From the NCBI RefSeq assembly GCF_028471945.1, contig NZ_CP110128.1, positions 3,770,501 through 3,834,500 of the forward strand: a stretch of 64,000 nucleotides of DNA. The letters are read 5' to 3'. Origin of the DNA: Pseudomonas sp. WJP1. GTDB taxonomy: Bacteria; Pseudomonadota; Gammaproteobacteria; Pseudomonadales; Pseudomonadaceae. Position 1 is the stretch's first letter; each line of letters begins with the position of its first letter. Below the pieces are notes generated by a model. That model had not been told where the DNA came from, did not search any database, and saw only the letters and a program-made list of their open reading frames with translations. This document shows positions 33,750 through 43,296 of this stretch, piece after piece. The translations under genes and the position numbers were made by a program.

Positions 33750-35396
33750 TTAGACTTTTTCCAGCATAGGGTTTGAATTCGGGGTGGCGCGGCTGGCCAG
33801 CAGGCGGTCGAGCCAGTCGGGGTCCATTTGCGGTTCGGAGGAAAACAGCAGGCCGGTGTAATCCTGGTGCGGTGGCGTGAAAATAGCACTGCGCGAGCCG
33901 TGATCCACCACCCTGCCCCGTTGCATCACCAGCACTTCGTCGGCAATCGCGCGCACGGTGGCGACGTCATGGGTGATGAACAGGTACGCCACGCCGAGCT
34001 GTTGCTGAATGCGGTTGAGCAGCTTGAGCACGCCTTCGGCCACCAGTTGATCGAGGGCCGAGGTGACTTCGTCGCAGATGATCAGTTGTGGATCGGCGGC
34101 CAGGGCCCGGGCGATGCAGATTCGTTGCTTTTGTCCACCGGACAACTCCCGGGGCTGGCGCTCCATGAAGGTCGCGGGATCGAGTTCGATCATTTCCAGC
34201 AATTCGGCCACCCGCGCGCGCATGGCCTTGCCCCTGAGCCCCAGGTAGAAGGTCAACGGCCGGCCGATGATGTCGACGATGCGCTGGCGCGGGTTCAGCG
34301 CCGTGTCCGGGATCTGGTAAATCATTTGCACACGGCGCAGTTGCTCCTTGCTGCGCTGGCGAAAGTCCGCGGGCAGCGGCTCGCCGTCATACAGCACTTG
34401 CCCGTAAGTCGGTGGCAACAAACCGGTGATCAACCGCGCCGTGGAGCTTTTGCCGCTGCCGGATTCTCCGATGACCGCCAGGGTCTGGCCGCGATACAGC
34501 TTCAAGGACACGTCATGCAGCACCGGTTGCTGGCCGTAGCTGGCGCAGCTGTTGCGCAGTTCCAGCAGCGGTTTTTCCTGTTGCGGACAGGGTTTGGGTT
34601 CGGTACGGAAACTGCGCACCGCCCACAATGACTTGGTGTAGTCCTCTTGCGGATCGCCGAGCATCTTGCGGGTCTCGGCCTCCTCCACCAGTTTGCCGTG
34701 GCGCAGCACCATGATGCGGTCGGCCATCTGCGCCACCACCGCCAGGTCGTGGCTGATGTAGATCGCCGCACTGCCGTAGGTCTTCACCGCATCGCGAATC
34801 GCCGCCAGCACTTCGATCTGGGTGGTGACGTCGAGCGCGGTGGTCGGTTCGTCGAAGATGATCAGGTCCGGGTGGCAGGCCATCGCCATGGCGGTCATGA
34901 CCCGTTGCAGCTGGCCGCCGGAGACCTGGTGCGGGTAACGCTGGCCGATCTGTTCGGGGTTGGGCAGGCGCAGCACGCGATACAACTCCACCGCCTCGCG
35001 CATGGCCTGTTCACGGCTGATGCCGCCGTTCTTCACCGCCGATTCCACGTGCTGATCGATCAAGCGATGGGCCGGGTTGAACGAGGCTGCCGCACTCTGC
35101 GCGACGTAGGCGATGCGCAGGCCGCGCAGTTTGCGCAAGGCTTCGGGTTTGGCCTTGAGCAGGTCGATGCCGTCGAAATGCACCGTACCGCCGGTGATCT
35201 TGCAGCCGTCGCGGGTGTAGCCCATGGCGGACAGGCCCAGGGTCGATTTGCCCGCCCCGGACTCACCGATCAGCCCCAGCACCTCACCGCGTTGCAGGGT
35301 CAGGTCGATGCCCTTGATCAGTGGATGCCAGGCGTCCTCGTAGTGACCTTCGATGTGCAGGTTGCGAATTTCCAGCAAAGGTTTGGATGTCGTCAT
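33750..35396 (-). CDS. dipeptide/oligopeptide-type ABC transporter, two ATPase domains in one protein (DppD-DppF fusion)
   Basis: A 548-aa double ATPase. Domain 1 (~1-265) has Walker [10 protein letters not shown] (~44-52), signature [15 protein letters not shown] and Walker [13 protein letters not shown]. Domain 2 (~280-530) has [24 protein letters not shown] and [12 protein letters not shown]. The C-terminal region of each is the short oligopeptide-transporter extension. In Dpp/Opp systems the two ATPases are usually separate genes; fused versions are common in Pseudomonas. The start ATG at 35396 lies 2 nt after the DppC-like stop. Confidence 0.92.
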   Translation of the reverse strand: MTTSKPLLEIRNLHIEGHYEDAWHPLIKGIDLTLQRGEVLGLIGESGAGKSTLGLSAMGYTRDGCKITGGTVHFDGIDLLKAKPEALRKLRGLRIAYVAQSAAASFNPAHRLIDQHVESAVKNGGISREQAMREAVELYRVLRLPNPEQIGQRYPHQVSGGQLQRVMTAMAMACHPDLIIFDEPTTALDVTTQIEVLAAIRDAVKTYGSAAIYISHDLAVVAQMADRIMVLRHGKLVEEAETRKMLGDPQEDYTKSLWAVRSFRTEPKPCPQQEKPLLELRNSCASYGQQPVLHDVSLKLYRGQTLAVIGESGSGKSSTARLITGLLPPTYGQVLYDGEPLPADFRQRSKEQLRRVQMIYQIPDTALNPRQRIVDIIGRPLTFYLGLRGKAMRARVAELLEMIELDPATFMERQPRELSGGQKQRICIARALAADPQLIICDEVTSALDQLVAEGVLKLLNRIQQQLGVAYLFITHDVATVRAIADEVLVMQRGRVVDHGSRSAIFTPPHQDYTGLLFSSEPQMDPDWLDRLLASRATPNSNPMLEKV

Positions 35397-35398
35397 GT

Positions 35399-36226
35399 TC
35401 AGCACTCCTTGAGGCCGCTGGATTTGTGCAGCATCCAGTCGACGACGAAGTTGACGCTGACCGTGATCAGGGCCACGGCCAGGGCGGGCAGTAATGGACT
35501 GATGTCGCCGAAGGTGATCAGCACGGCGTTGTCGCGCACCATGCTGCCCCAGTCGGCGGTCGGTGGCTGGATGCCCAGGCCGAGGAACGACAGCGCACTG
35601 ATGAACAGGAACACGAAGCAGAAGCGCAGGCCGAATTCGGCAATCAGCGGCGCCGCTGCGTTGGGCAGTACCTCGCGGGTCACCAGCCAGCACAGGCCTT
35701 CACCGCGCAGGCGCGCGGCCTCGACGAAGTCCTGCACCACCACGTTCATTGCCACGGCGCGCGACAGGCGAAACACCCGGGTCGCATCCAGCAGCGCGAT
35801 CACCAGCACCAGCGAGGTGGCCGTGGTGCCGACCACACTGAGAATCAGCAAGGCAAAGATCAATTGCGGAATGGCCATGAGGATGTCCACCACGCGCGAC
35901 AGGCCCTGATCGACCGCACCGCCCTTGATCGCCGCGATCAGGCCGCAGGTGCCACCGAGCAGGAACGCCAGCACCGTGGTCAGGAAGGCGATGCCCAGGG
36001 TATTGCGCGCGCCATAGACCAGGCGGCTGAACATGTCGCGCCCCAGGTTATCGGTGCCCAATAGGAATTGCCCGCCCCACGGCGCGAAGCCCTCGCCCAC
36101 CACCTGGGTTTCGCCGAACGGCGCCAAAACCTCGGCGAACAGCGCCACCAGAATGTACACAACGATCACCAGCAATCCGAACTTCGCACTCAGCGGCGCC
36201 CGGACCAGTTGTTTAAGCAGGCTCAT
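35399..36226 (-). CDS. dipeptide-type ABC transporter permease (DppC-like)
   Basis: A 275-aa permease. The N-terminus has FGLLVIVVYILVALFAEVLAPFG (first membrane helix) followed by GGQFLLGTDNLGRDMFSRLVYGARNTL, the DppC/OppC hallmark (G-T-D-x-x-G-R-D). The EAA loop is FVEAARLRGEGLCWLVTREVLPNAAAPLIAEF. About six helices. It lies 3 nt after the DppB-like gene and 2 nt before the ATPase fusion. Confidence 0.93.
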   Translation of the reverse strand: MSLLKQLVRAPLSAKFGLLVIVVYILVALFAEVLAPFGETQVVGEGFAPWGGQFLLGTDNLGRDMFSRLVYGARNTLGIAFLTTVLAFLLGGTCGLIAAIKGGAVDQGLSRVVDILMAIPQLIFALLILSVVGTTATSLVLVIALLDATRVFRLSRAVAMNVVVQDFVEAARLRGEGLCWLVTREVLPNAAAPLIAEFGLRFCFVFLFISALSFLGLGIQPPTADWGSMVRDNAVLITFGDISPLLPALAVALITVSVNFVVDWMLHKSSGLKEC

Positions 36227-36229
36227 GGT

Positions 36230-37189
36230 CTACCCCTTTGGATGCATCAGGCGTGGGTTGCTGGCAATCGACAGCACGTCGGCGCTGGTATTGAGCAGGA
36301 TGTAGGTGGCAGCGAAGATCAGGCTGCAGGCCTGGACCACCGGGATGTCGCGCTTGGCCACCGAGTCCACCAGCAACTGGCCGAGGCCCGGATAGACGAA
36401 CACCACCTCGACCACCACCACGCCGACCACCAGGTACGCCAGGTTCAGCGCCACCACGTTGACGATCGGCGCCAGGGCATTGGGCAAGGCGTGGCGGAAG
36501 ATGATGCGCGACTGGCTGATGCCCTTGAGCCGGGCCATTTCGATGTACGGACTGGCCAACAGGTTGATCAAAGAGGCGCGGGTCATGCGCATCATCTGCG
36601 CGATCACCACCAGGCTCAGGGTCGCCACCGGCAGCACCGAACGTTCCAGTACCTCACCCAGACTGGCGTTCGGCGAGAGGTTGGAAATGCTCGGAAACCA
36701 GTTGAGCTTCACCGCGAACACCAGAATCAGGATGTAGGCGACGAAGAACTCGGGGAACGACACCGCGCTCAAGGCCGAGGTATTGAGCAGGCGGTCGAAC
36801 CAGCTGTTGCGATACAACGCCGCGAGCATGCCCAGCAACAACGCCAAAGGCACCGACACCAGGGCTGCCAACAGCGCCAGGCTGAAGGTGTTGCCCAACC
36901 GCGTGCCGACCAGTTCGGCGATCGGCCGCTGGTTGGCCAGCGACACGCCGAGGTCACCGTGCAGCAATTGCCAGATCCAGTGCCCGAAACGGGTCAGGGG
37001 CGGCAGGTCCAGGCCCAGTTGCGCGCGGTAGGCCGCCACGGTTTCCGGGGTGGCGGACTGACCGAGCATGGCCTGGGCGATATCGCCGGGGAGCAGGCCG
37101 ACGGCGAGGAAGATGATGACTGATACCGCGAATAGCGAAAGCAGGCCTAACGCGAGGCGCTGCCCTAACAGCTTGAAAATACTTCTCAT
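36230..37189 (-). CDS. dipeptide-type ABC transporter permease (DppB-like)
   Basis: A 319-aa permease of the DppB/NikB class: RLALGLLSLFAVSVIIFLAVGLLPGD at the N-terminus, LDLPPLTRFGHWIWQLLHGDLGVSL (the periplasmic loop with the GDLG signature) and the EAA loop YIEMARLKGISQSRIIFRHALPNALAPI. I used ATG 37189 (MRSIFKLLGQ); an in-frame ATG at 37213 would add eight residues. A REP pair lies between it and the upstream binding-protein gene. Confidence 0.92.
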   Translation of the reverse strand: MRSIFKLLGQRLALGLLSLFAVSVIIFLAVGLLPGDIAQAMLGQSATPETVAAYRAQLGLDLPPLTRFGHWIWQLLHGDLGVSLANQRPIAELVGTRLGNTFSLALLAALVSVPLALLLGMLAALYRNSWFDRLLNTSALSAVSFPEFFVAYILILVFAVKLNWFPSISNLSPNASLGEVLERSVLPVATLSLVVIAQMMRMTRASLINLLASPYIEMARLKGISQSRIIFRHALPNALAPIVNVVALNLAYLVVGVVVVEVVFVYPGLGQLLVDSVAKRDIPVVQACSLIFAATYILLNTSADVLSIASNPRLMHPKG

Positions 37190-37234
37190 CGTGCAGTTCC
37201 TTGGATTGGGCACGCCTTGGAAGACCGCGAATTA

Positions 37235-37332
37235 CCCCTGTAGGAGTAAGCCTGCTCGCGATAGCGGTGGATCAGACAACATCGATTTTGACTGTGCCGA
37301 CGCCATCGCGAGCAGGCTCGCTCCTACAGGGG
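37235..37332. repeat. REP inverted pair between peptide SBP and DppB-like genes
   Basis: Arms CCCCTGTAGGAGTAAGCCTG (left) and its near-perfect inverted copy ending CTCCTACAGGGG at 37332, with a loop containing CAACATCGATTTTGA. Within the operon it separates the substrate-binding gene from the permease gene. Confidence 0.93.
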
Positions 37333-37355
37333 TTCTTCATTGTTTTGGCGGACGC

Positions 37356-38957
37356 TTACGCCTGCCACCAGCGCTCGATTACGCGCAAGCCGTCGAGTTC
37401 GCCATAGGGCGCGGTCTGCCCGCCGTGCACCACGCGATTGGAACGCGCCGCCACCGAGCTGGCGAACAGCGGCACGATCGCTCCGCCGTCATCCCGGCAC
37501 AGGGACTGCATTTCGTTGTACATCTCGCGGCGCAGCGGGTCGTTCATCTCGCCCCGGGCGGCGTTGAGCAGCTGGTTGAAACGCGGGTTGTCCCAATGGG
37601 TTTCGTTCCACGCCGCGCCCTTGGCGTAGCCGATGCTGAACATGCGGTCGGCGGTCAGGCTGCTGTACCAGAACGAGGTGGTGAAGGGTTGCTTCATCCA
37701 GACGTTGGAGAAGAAACCGTCGGCGGGCTCGCGCACCACATCGATGTCGATCCCCGCCGCACGGGCCTGCTCCTTGAACAGTACCGAGGCATCCACTGCC
37801 CCGGTGTACGCCGCGTCTGAGGCCTGCAGGCGGACCTTGAGCGAATCCAGGCCGGCCTGTTTCAGGTGGAAGCGCGCCTTGTCCGGATCGTATGTGCGTT
37901 GTTCCAGTGCGGTGTTGATGAAGCGGCTGCCGGGCTGGATCGGGTGATCGTTGCCCACCAGGCCATAGCCGTGCAGCACCGACGCCAGCAGGGTTTCGCG
38001 ATTGATCGCGTGCTTCATCGCCAGGCGCACGTCGTTGTTCTGGAACACCTGGCTGTCGGTGAGCATCGGGAAGGTGTAGTGCTGGGCGCCCTTGGTTTCT
38101 TCGATGATCAGGTTCGGGTTGCGCTTGAGCAGCGCCACGGTCTTGAGGTCGACCTTGTTGATCACGTCCACCTGCCCGGTAACCAGTGCGTTGACCCGCG
38201 CTGCGCCGTCGGCGATGGCGATCAACTCGGCACTGGCGAAGTGCGCCCGCCCGGCCTTCCAGTAATCGGGGCTGCGTTCCAGGGTCATGCGCACGCCCGG
38301 CTCGAAGTCCTTGAGGCGATAGCCGCCGGTGCCGACGCCGGCCTGCCAGTCCGGCGTGCCGTCCTTGCTCGGCATGATCACCAGGTGGTAATCGGCGACC
38401 ACATAGGAGAAATCGGCGTTGCCCGAGTGCAGCTCGAACACCACGCTGTCGCTGCCATTGGCGCTGACCTTGGCCACGTCGCCCAGCACGGTCTTGGCCG
38501 CCGAGGTGGATTTCTCGCCAAGGTGATGCTGGATCGACGCGACCACGTCATCGGCGGTCAGGCTCTTGCCGTTGTGGAAGGTCACGCCCTGGCGCAGCTT
38601 GAAGGTCCAGACGCGTGCATCGGGGGTCGAGGTCCAGCTTTCGGCCAGTTCCGGGATCGCCGTGCCGTCCACGGCAATTTCGGTCAGGGTGTTATAGACC
38701 GCCGAGAAGCCGACGAAGGTGAAGGTATCGCTCCAGGAACCGGGGTCCTTGGAGTCGGTGGTGCTGCCGCCAGCCAGGCCCAAACGCAGCACGCCACCGG
38801 CTTTTGGCGTCGCCTCGGCAGCCATGGCGCCAAACGGCAAGCCCATGGTGAACGCCCCGGCGATTGCCGCAGCGGCTGCGCTGAACTTCAAAAAGTCACG
38901 GCGCGGAAAACTGAATTCATGGTTCGCTTGAGTAATTTTGTTTTTGTTATCGCTCAT
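37356..38957 (-). CDS. Tat-exported dipeptide-type ABC transporter substrate-binding protein
   Basis: A 533-aa family-5 solute-binding protein. The N-terminus reads MSDNKNKITQANHEFSFP followed by RRDFLKFSAAAAAIAGAF, a twin-arginine signal with cleavage near AMAAEA. The mature part has LAESWTSTPDARVWTFKLRQGVTFHNGKSLTADDVVASIQHH, the diagnostic SBP_bac_5 region, and GYRLKDFEPGVRMTLERSPDYW. It is probably the first gene of the peptide-transporter operon and is separated from the ALDH gene upstream by a GC-rich hairpin. Ligand unknown; peptides, or guanidino compounds given its aru neighbours. Confidence 0.92.
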   Translation of the reverse strand: MSDNKNKITQANHEFSFPRRDFLKFSAAAAAIAGAFTMGLPFGAMAAEATPKAGGVLRLGLAGGSTTDSKDPGSWSDTFTFVGFSAVYNTLTEIAVDGTAIPELAESWTSTPDARVWTFKLRQGVTFHNGKSLTADDVVASIQHHLGEKSTSAAKTVLGDVAKVSANGSDSVVFELHSGNADFSYVVADYHLVIMPSKDGTPDWQAGVGTGGYRLKDFEPGVRMTLERSPDYWKAGRAHFASAELIAIADGAARVNALVTGQVDVINKVDLKTVALLKRNPNLIIEETKGAQHYTFPMLTDSQVFQNNDVRLAMKHAINRETLLASVLHGYGLVGNDHPIQPGSRFINTALEQRTYDPDKARFHLKQAGLDSLKVRLQASDAAYTGAVDASVLFKEQARAAGIDIDVVREPADGFFSNVWMKQPFTTSFWYSSLTADRMFSIGYAKGAAWNETHWDNPRFNQLLNAARGEMNDPLRREMYNEMQSLCRDDGGAIVPLFASSVAARSNRVVHGGQTAPYGELDGLRVIERWWQA

Positions 38958-39010
38958 TGCATTGCCCCTGATCAAAAACTAATGGAATACCGGTTCAAAA
39001 CCACGCAAGA

Positions 39011-39030
39011 CACCGGGCCAGGGCCCGGTG
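39011..39030 (-). terminator. GC-rich hairpin downstream of the aru-linked ALDH
   Basis: A perfect 9-bp stem CACCGGGCC / GGCCCGGTG with a 2-nt loop, 26 nt beyond the ALDH stop and 53 nt before the peptide SBP start. It lacks a real U-tract, so it is either a weak terminator or an mRNA boundary element. Confidence 0.4.
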
Positions 39031-39055
39031 CGCAAAACCTTTGAATCGCCAACAG

Positions 39056-40471
39056 TCACACCTGGATCGCCTTCACTTCGACGAATTCGCTGAGCCCCTC
39101 TTCCCCCCATTCACGCCCGTTGCCGGATTGTTTGTAGCCGCCGAACGGCGCCTGATAGTTGAATGCCGCGCCGTTGAGGAAACACTGACCGGCGCGCAGT
39201 TGCCGGCCCAATTGCAGGGCACGCTCGGTGCTGCCGGCCCAGACACCGCTGGACAGGCCGAACGGCGAGTCGTTGGCAATCTGGATCGCCTGCGCCTCGT
39301 CGTCATAAGGAATCAGGCACAAAACCGGGCCGAAGATTTCTTCCTGGGCGATACGCATGCTGTTGTCGACATCGGCAAACAGCGTCGGGCTGACGTAGTA
39401 GCCGCGCTCGAAGTCCGACGCCGCATTGCCACCGCACAGCAGGCGTGCGCCCTCTTCCTGGCCGATCCTGATGTAATCGAGCACGGTGCGACGTTGCCCG
39501 GCGGAACACATCGGGCCGAGGAAGCTCTGCGAATCCAGCGGATCGCCCATCTTCAGGCTCAGGGTTTCCTCCAGCGCAATCTCCAGCGCCTCGACATAAC
39601 GACTGGCCGGCAGCAGCATGCGGGTCAAGGCGGTGCAGGTCTGGCCGGAATTGATCATCACGTCCTGTACGCCGTAGCGCACCGCAGCCGCAAGATCGGC
39701 ATCTGCGGCAATCAGCAACGCCGACTTGCCGCCCAACTCCAGGCATACGCGCTTCACCGAAGGTGCGGCTGCCTGTGAGACTCGAACGCCCGCGCCGGTG
39801 GAACCGGTGAACGACACCATGTCCACGTCCGGGTGCTTGGCCAGGGCTTCACCGACCTTGGAACCCGGTCCGCTGACCAGGTTGAACACCCCGGCCGGCA
39901 GGCCGATGTCTTCGATCATCTGGGCCAGCAGAAACGCGTGTAACGGGGTTTCCTGACTTGGCTTGACCACCACCGTGCAACCCGCAGCGAGCGCCGGGGC
40001 GAGCTTGCCGATCAACTGGTGCAGCGGGTAGTTCCAGGGATTGATGAACGCACAGACGCCCACCGCCTCGCGAATCACCAGCGAGTTGCCGACTTCGCGC
40101 ACTTCGTCCATCAGGCCCGCGAGCTCGACGTATTGCTCAAGCCCCACGATCGGTCCGTCCACTTGCACCGAACGGCACCATTGCACCGGCATCCCCAGTT
40201 CAGTGGTGATCACCGAGGCCATTTCATCGGCGCGGGTCTTCAGTTGATCTGCCAAGGCGCGGATGTAGCTGGCACGCACGCTCGACGGGGTGCGCGACCA
40301 TGGACCAAAGGCCCGGCGTGCAGCGGCGACGGCATTGTCAACATCGCGTTCATCGCCCAGCGGCACGCTGCCGGCCACTTCTTCGTTCGCCGGGTTGATC
40401 ACCTCGGCGCTGCCCTGGCCGGACGGGGTTTGCCAGCGTCCATCGATAAACAAAGCTTTGTGGTTAAGCAT
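39056..40471 (-). CDS. aldehyde dehydrogenase, probable 4-guanidinobutyraldehyde dehydrogenase
   Basis: A 471-aa NAD(P)-dependent ALDH. Motifs are INPWNYPLHQLIGK (~143), the glycine-rich FTGSTGAGVRV (~218), the general base Glu in CLELGGKSALL and the nucleophile Cys in NSGQTCTALTRM, with FGGYKQSGNGREWGEEGL near the C-terminus. Its start overlaps the aruH stop by 8 nt, so it belongs to the aru operon. AruI produces 4-guanidinobutyraldehyde, which needs oxidation, so this enzyme is the obvious candidate; that is inference from context. Closely related to HapE only at superfamily level. Confidence 0.87.
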   Translation of the reverse strand: MLNHKALFIDGRWQTPSGQGSAEVINPANEEVAGSVPLGDERDVDNAVAAARRAFGPWSRTPSSVRASYIRALADQLKTRADEMASVITTELGMPVQWCRSVQVDGPIVGLEQYVELAGLMDEVREVGNSLVIREAVGVCAFINPWNYPLHQLIGKLAPALAAGCTVVVKPSQETPLHAFLLAQMIEDIGLPAGVFNLVSGPGSKVGEALAKHPDVDMVSFTGSTGAGVRVSQAAAPSVKRVCLELGGKSALLIAADADLAAAVRYGVQDVMINSGQTCTALTRMLLPASRYVEALEIALEETLSLKMGDPLDSQSFLGPMCSAGQRRTVLDYIRIGQEEGARLLCGGNAASDFERGYYVSPTLFADVDNSMRIAQEEIFGPVLCLIPYDDEAQAIQIANDSPFGLSSGVWAGSTERALQLGRQLRAGQCFLNGAAFNYQAPFGGYKQSGNGREWGEEGLSEFVEVKAIQV

Positions 40472-41654
40472 GAAGCCGAGCCTCCATCAATTCATGGGCG
40501 CAACGGGCGATGCGCTGGCAGGCATCGCGCAAAGGTTCGGGGCCAACCACCAGGCCGAGGCGAATGTGCCCGGCCGCACTCGGGCCGAAGGCTTCACCGG
40601 CCAGTGTCGAAACGCCGTGGCGATCGAGCAGACGATCAGCGAACGCCTGGGCGCTGAGCCCGGTTTCACGGATATCGAGCATCACGAACATCCCGCCATC
40701 GGGCTTCAAGGCGCGCACGCCCGGGCAATCCGCCAGGTGCTCGCACACCAGGTCGCGACGCTGGCGATAGGCTTCGCGCATGGCGTCCAGTTCCGGCAGG
40801 TCGCTTTCCAGCGCCACGACCGCCGCATCCTGAACGAAGTCCGGTGAACCGTAGAGCATGCACAGCGCGAGGTTTTCCAGGTGCGCGGCCAGGGACGGCG
40901 GCGCCACCACCCAACCGACCCGCCACCCGGTCATGGCGTGGGATTTCGACAGGCTGTTGAGGGTCGCGGTGCGCTCGGCCATACCCGGCAGGCTCGCCGG
41001 GCTGACGTGTTCGCCTTCGAACAGCAGTTCGCTGTAGACCTCGTCGGAAATCAGCCACAGGTCATGGGCGATGCACAGCTCGGCCAGGGCTTGCCAGGTA
41101 GTGCGCGGCAGGCTTGCACCGGACGGGTTGTGCGGGCTGTTCAGCGCCAGTGCACGGGTACGCGGAGTGATGCGGGTAGCGACGTCTTCGGGCAGCACGC
41201 GGAATCCGTTTTCCGAACGCACCGGCACCGGCACGACCTTGGCGCCGCAAGCGCCGAATACCGCTTCGTAGGTGACGTACATCGGCTCGGCGACGATCAC
41301 CTCATCGCCCGGGTTGAGCACGCACTGGGCCACGCTGAACAGCGCGCACTGGGCGCCGGCCAGTACCGTGACTTCGTCGGCTGTCACCGACTGCCCACTG
41401 CGTTGGCGGTGGCGCTTGGCGATGGCCTCACGCAAGGCGCGTTTGCCGCGAACCTCGGCGTAATGGGTATTGCCGGCCAACAGGCTGTCGATGGCGCCCT
41501 GGACGATGGGTTGTGGCGTGTCGAAATCCGGGTCGCCCACTGACAGCAGCAGAATGTCCTTGCCCTGCTCCAGCAGGGCCAGCGCGCGGTAATGAATATC
41601 CCAGGCGGCAGCGCCGTCACCGGCGATACGTTGAGTCAGATCGGAAAAGCGCAT
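40464..41654 (-). CDS. aruH: arginine:pyruvate transaminase AruH
   Basis: A 396-aa class I/II PLP aminotransferase, first step of the arginine transaminase pathway (arginine + pyruvate to 2-ketoarginine + alanine). All PLP residues are present: N176 in SPHNPSG, D204 and Y207 in LISDEVYSE, K237 in NSLSKSHAMTGW and R245 in GWRVGW, and the substrate-carboxylate Arg region HIRLGL near the C-terminus. The sequence closely follows what I recall of P. aeruginosa AruH (PA4976), as does the neighbourhood. It lies 24 nt after aruI and overlaps the ALDH start. Confidence 0.94.
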   Translation of the reverse strand: MRFSDLTQRIAGDGAAAWDIHYRALALLEQGKDILLLSVGDPDFDTPQPIVQGAIDSLLAGNTHYAEVRGKRALREAIAKRHRQRSGQSVTADEVTVLAGAQCALFSVAQCVLNPGDEVIVAEPMYVTYEAVFGACGAKVVPVPVRSENGFRVLPEDVATRITPRTRALALNSPHNPSGASLPRTTWQALAELCIAHDLWLISDEVYSELLFEGEHVSPASLPGMAERTATLNSLSKSHAMTGWRVGWVVAPPSLAAHLENLALCMLYGSPDFVQDAAVVALESDLPELDAMREAYRQRRDLVCEHLADCPGVRALKPDGGMFVMLDIRETGLSAQAFADRLLDRHGVSTLAGEAFGPSAAGHIRLGLVVGPEPLRDACQRIARCAHELMEARLHA

Positions 41655-41678
41655 GGCTTCATCCCCTTGAAATACAGA

Positions 41679-43286
41679 TCAGTGCGCGCAGGCATGCTTG
41701 AGTTCGATCAGGGTCACGCCGTTGCGCTTGAAGCCGTGGCGCAGGTCGGTCTGCAACTCCGCGAGGCTTTGCGGCTGGGTTACGGTGCAGCCGAACGCAC
41801 GCGCGAGGGCAGCGAAATCCGGGTTGCGTGGCAATACGCCGATGGGCTCGATGTCCAGGCCGAGCATGTCATCACGGATCTGCCCCAGTGCGTCGTTGTT
41901 CCACAGCAACACCACCAGCGGGCTGTCCAGTTCCTCGACGGCCGTCGCCAGTTCCTGCGCGGTGTAGAGGAAACCGCCATCGCCGACCAGCACCAGGCCA
42001 GGCCGCTGCGGCGCACCGAACTTGCCGCCGATGCCGGCCGGCAGGCCGTAACCCAAGGTGCCGTAGCCGGTCGGGTGCAACCAGCTGCGGGGGGCCTGCG
42101 AGTCGAAGGCGTAGTTGCCGGTGTAGGCCAGTTGGGTCATGTCGGTGCTGATGAAAGCGTTTTCCGGCAGTTCTTCACCAATGCGCTGAAGAATCGACTG
42201 ATGAATCGATTGCAACGGACCATGGCTGGCCTTGACCGCTTCACGCAGTGCGCTGACCGAGGCAATCGCAGCGCTGGCATCACGCACCTCGGACGGCAAG
42301 CGCTCAAGCAAGCCACAGAGGGTTTGTTGCGCATCGCCATGCAAGGCCACGGCGCACGGGTAGAAGTCGTTGAACTTGCGCGGATCGATGTCCACCCGCA
42401 GCAGTTCGGCGTTGAGCGGCAGGCGTTCACGCCAGAAGTCGGTGTCGGCCATTTCGGTACCGACCGCCAGCACCACGTCGGCCTCGGCGATCAGGTTCCA
42501 GCCCGGTTCCACACATAGCGAGGAGCCGGCGTTGAGCGGCGCATTCGGTGGCAGCAAGCCCTTGCCGGCGACGCTGGTGAACAGCGGCGCAGCGAGTCGG
42601 GTGCTGATCTCTTGCAGCTGCGAAGTGGCCTTGAGTGCACCACCACCGGCGATGATCATCGGTCGTTTCGCGCCGTTGAGCTTGGCCACGGCTTGATCGA
42701 TTGCAGTGGCGGATGCCGGACCACGCCCCGGACGGCGCACCACCTCGTTGCTCCAGTCACGCGCCACGGCTGCCGACAGCACGTCCAGCGGCACCGAAAT
42801 GTGCACCGGGCGCGGACGCTCGCTGTCGAACACCGCATAGGCACGGGCGACCAGCTCCGGCAGGTCTTCGGCAGTCAAGGCCACTGCCGAGAACGCGGTG
42901 ATCGGTGCGGTCATTGCGCGCTGATCCTGGCATTCATGGAGGATGCCCCAGCCCTTGCCCAGGCTGGCCGTGTGGTTGACGCTGGAAATCACCAGCATCG
43001 GGATCGAATCGGCGTAGGCCTGGCCGATGCCGGTGGCGGCGTTGGTCACACCGGGGCCGGTAATGACGAAGCACACCCCGGGTTTGCCACTGACCCGGGC
43101 ATAGCCGTCGGCCATGAAACTGGCGCCTTGTTCGTGGCGGGTCAGCACGTGACGGATGCCGCTGCCGGGCAGGCCGCGATACAGCTCCAGGGTGTGGACG
43201 CCGGGAATGCCGAACACGGTATCGACGCCGTAGTTGGCCAGCAGGCGCACCAGCGCCTGGCCACCGGTCAAGGTTTTGCTTTGCAT
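41679..43286 (-). CDS. aruI: 2-ketoarginine (5-guanidino-2-oxopentanoate) decarboxylase AruI
   Basis: A 535-aa thiamine-diphosphate enzyme of the acetolactate-synthase-like family. The catalytic Glu lies in RHEQGASFMADGYARV (~50), with the central domain around RPMIIAGGGAL (~212), and the ThDP-binding GDG...NN motif is GDGGFLYTAQELATAVEEL then VVLLWNN (~438-467). It would decarboxylate 2-ketoarginine to 4-guanidinobutyraldehyde. The start 43286 (MQSKTLTGGQALVRLL) is 10 nt after the acyl-CoA synthetase stop. The aruI-aruH order agrees with P. aeruginosa. Confidence 0.92.
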   Translation of the reverse strand: MQSKTLTGGQALVRLLANYGVDTVFGIPGVHTLELYRGLPGSGIRHVLTRHEQGASFMADGYARVSGKPGVCFVITGPGVTNAATGIGQAYADSIPMLVISSVNHTASLGKGWGILHECQDQRAMTAPITAFSAVALTAEDLPELVARAYAVFDSERPRPVHISVPLDVLSAAVARDWSNEVVRRPGRGPASATAIDQAVAKLNGAKRPMIIAGGGALKATSQLQEISTRLAAPLFTSVAGKGLLPPNAPLNAGSSLCVEPGWNLIAEADVVLAVGTEMADTDFWRERLPLNAELLRVDIDPRKFNDFYPCAVALHGDAQQTLCGLLERLPSEVRDASAAIASVSALREAVKASHGPLQSIHQSILQRIGEELPENAFISTDMTQLAYTGNYAFDSQAPRSWLHPTGYGTLGYGLPAGIGGKFGAPQRPGLVLVGDGGFLYTAQELATAVEELDSPLVVLLWNNDALGQIRDDMLGLDIEPIGVLPRNPDFAALARAFGCTVTQPQSLAELQTDLRHGFKRNGVTLIELKHACAH

Positions 43287-43296
43287 GTTTAGGTCC

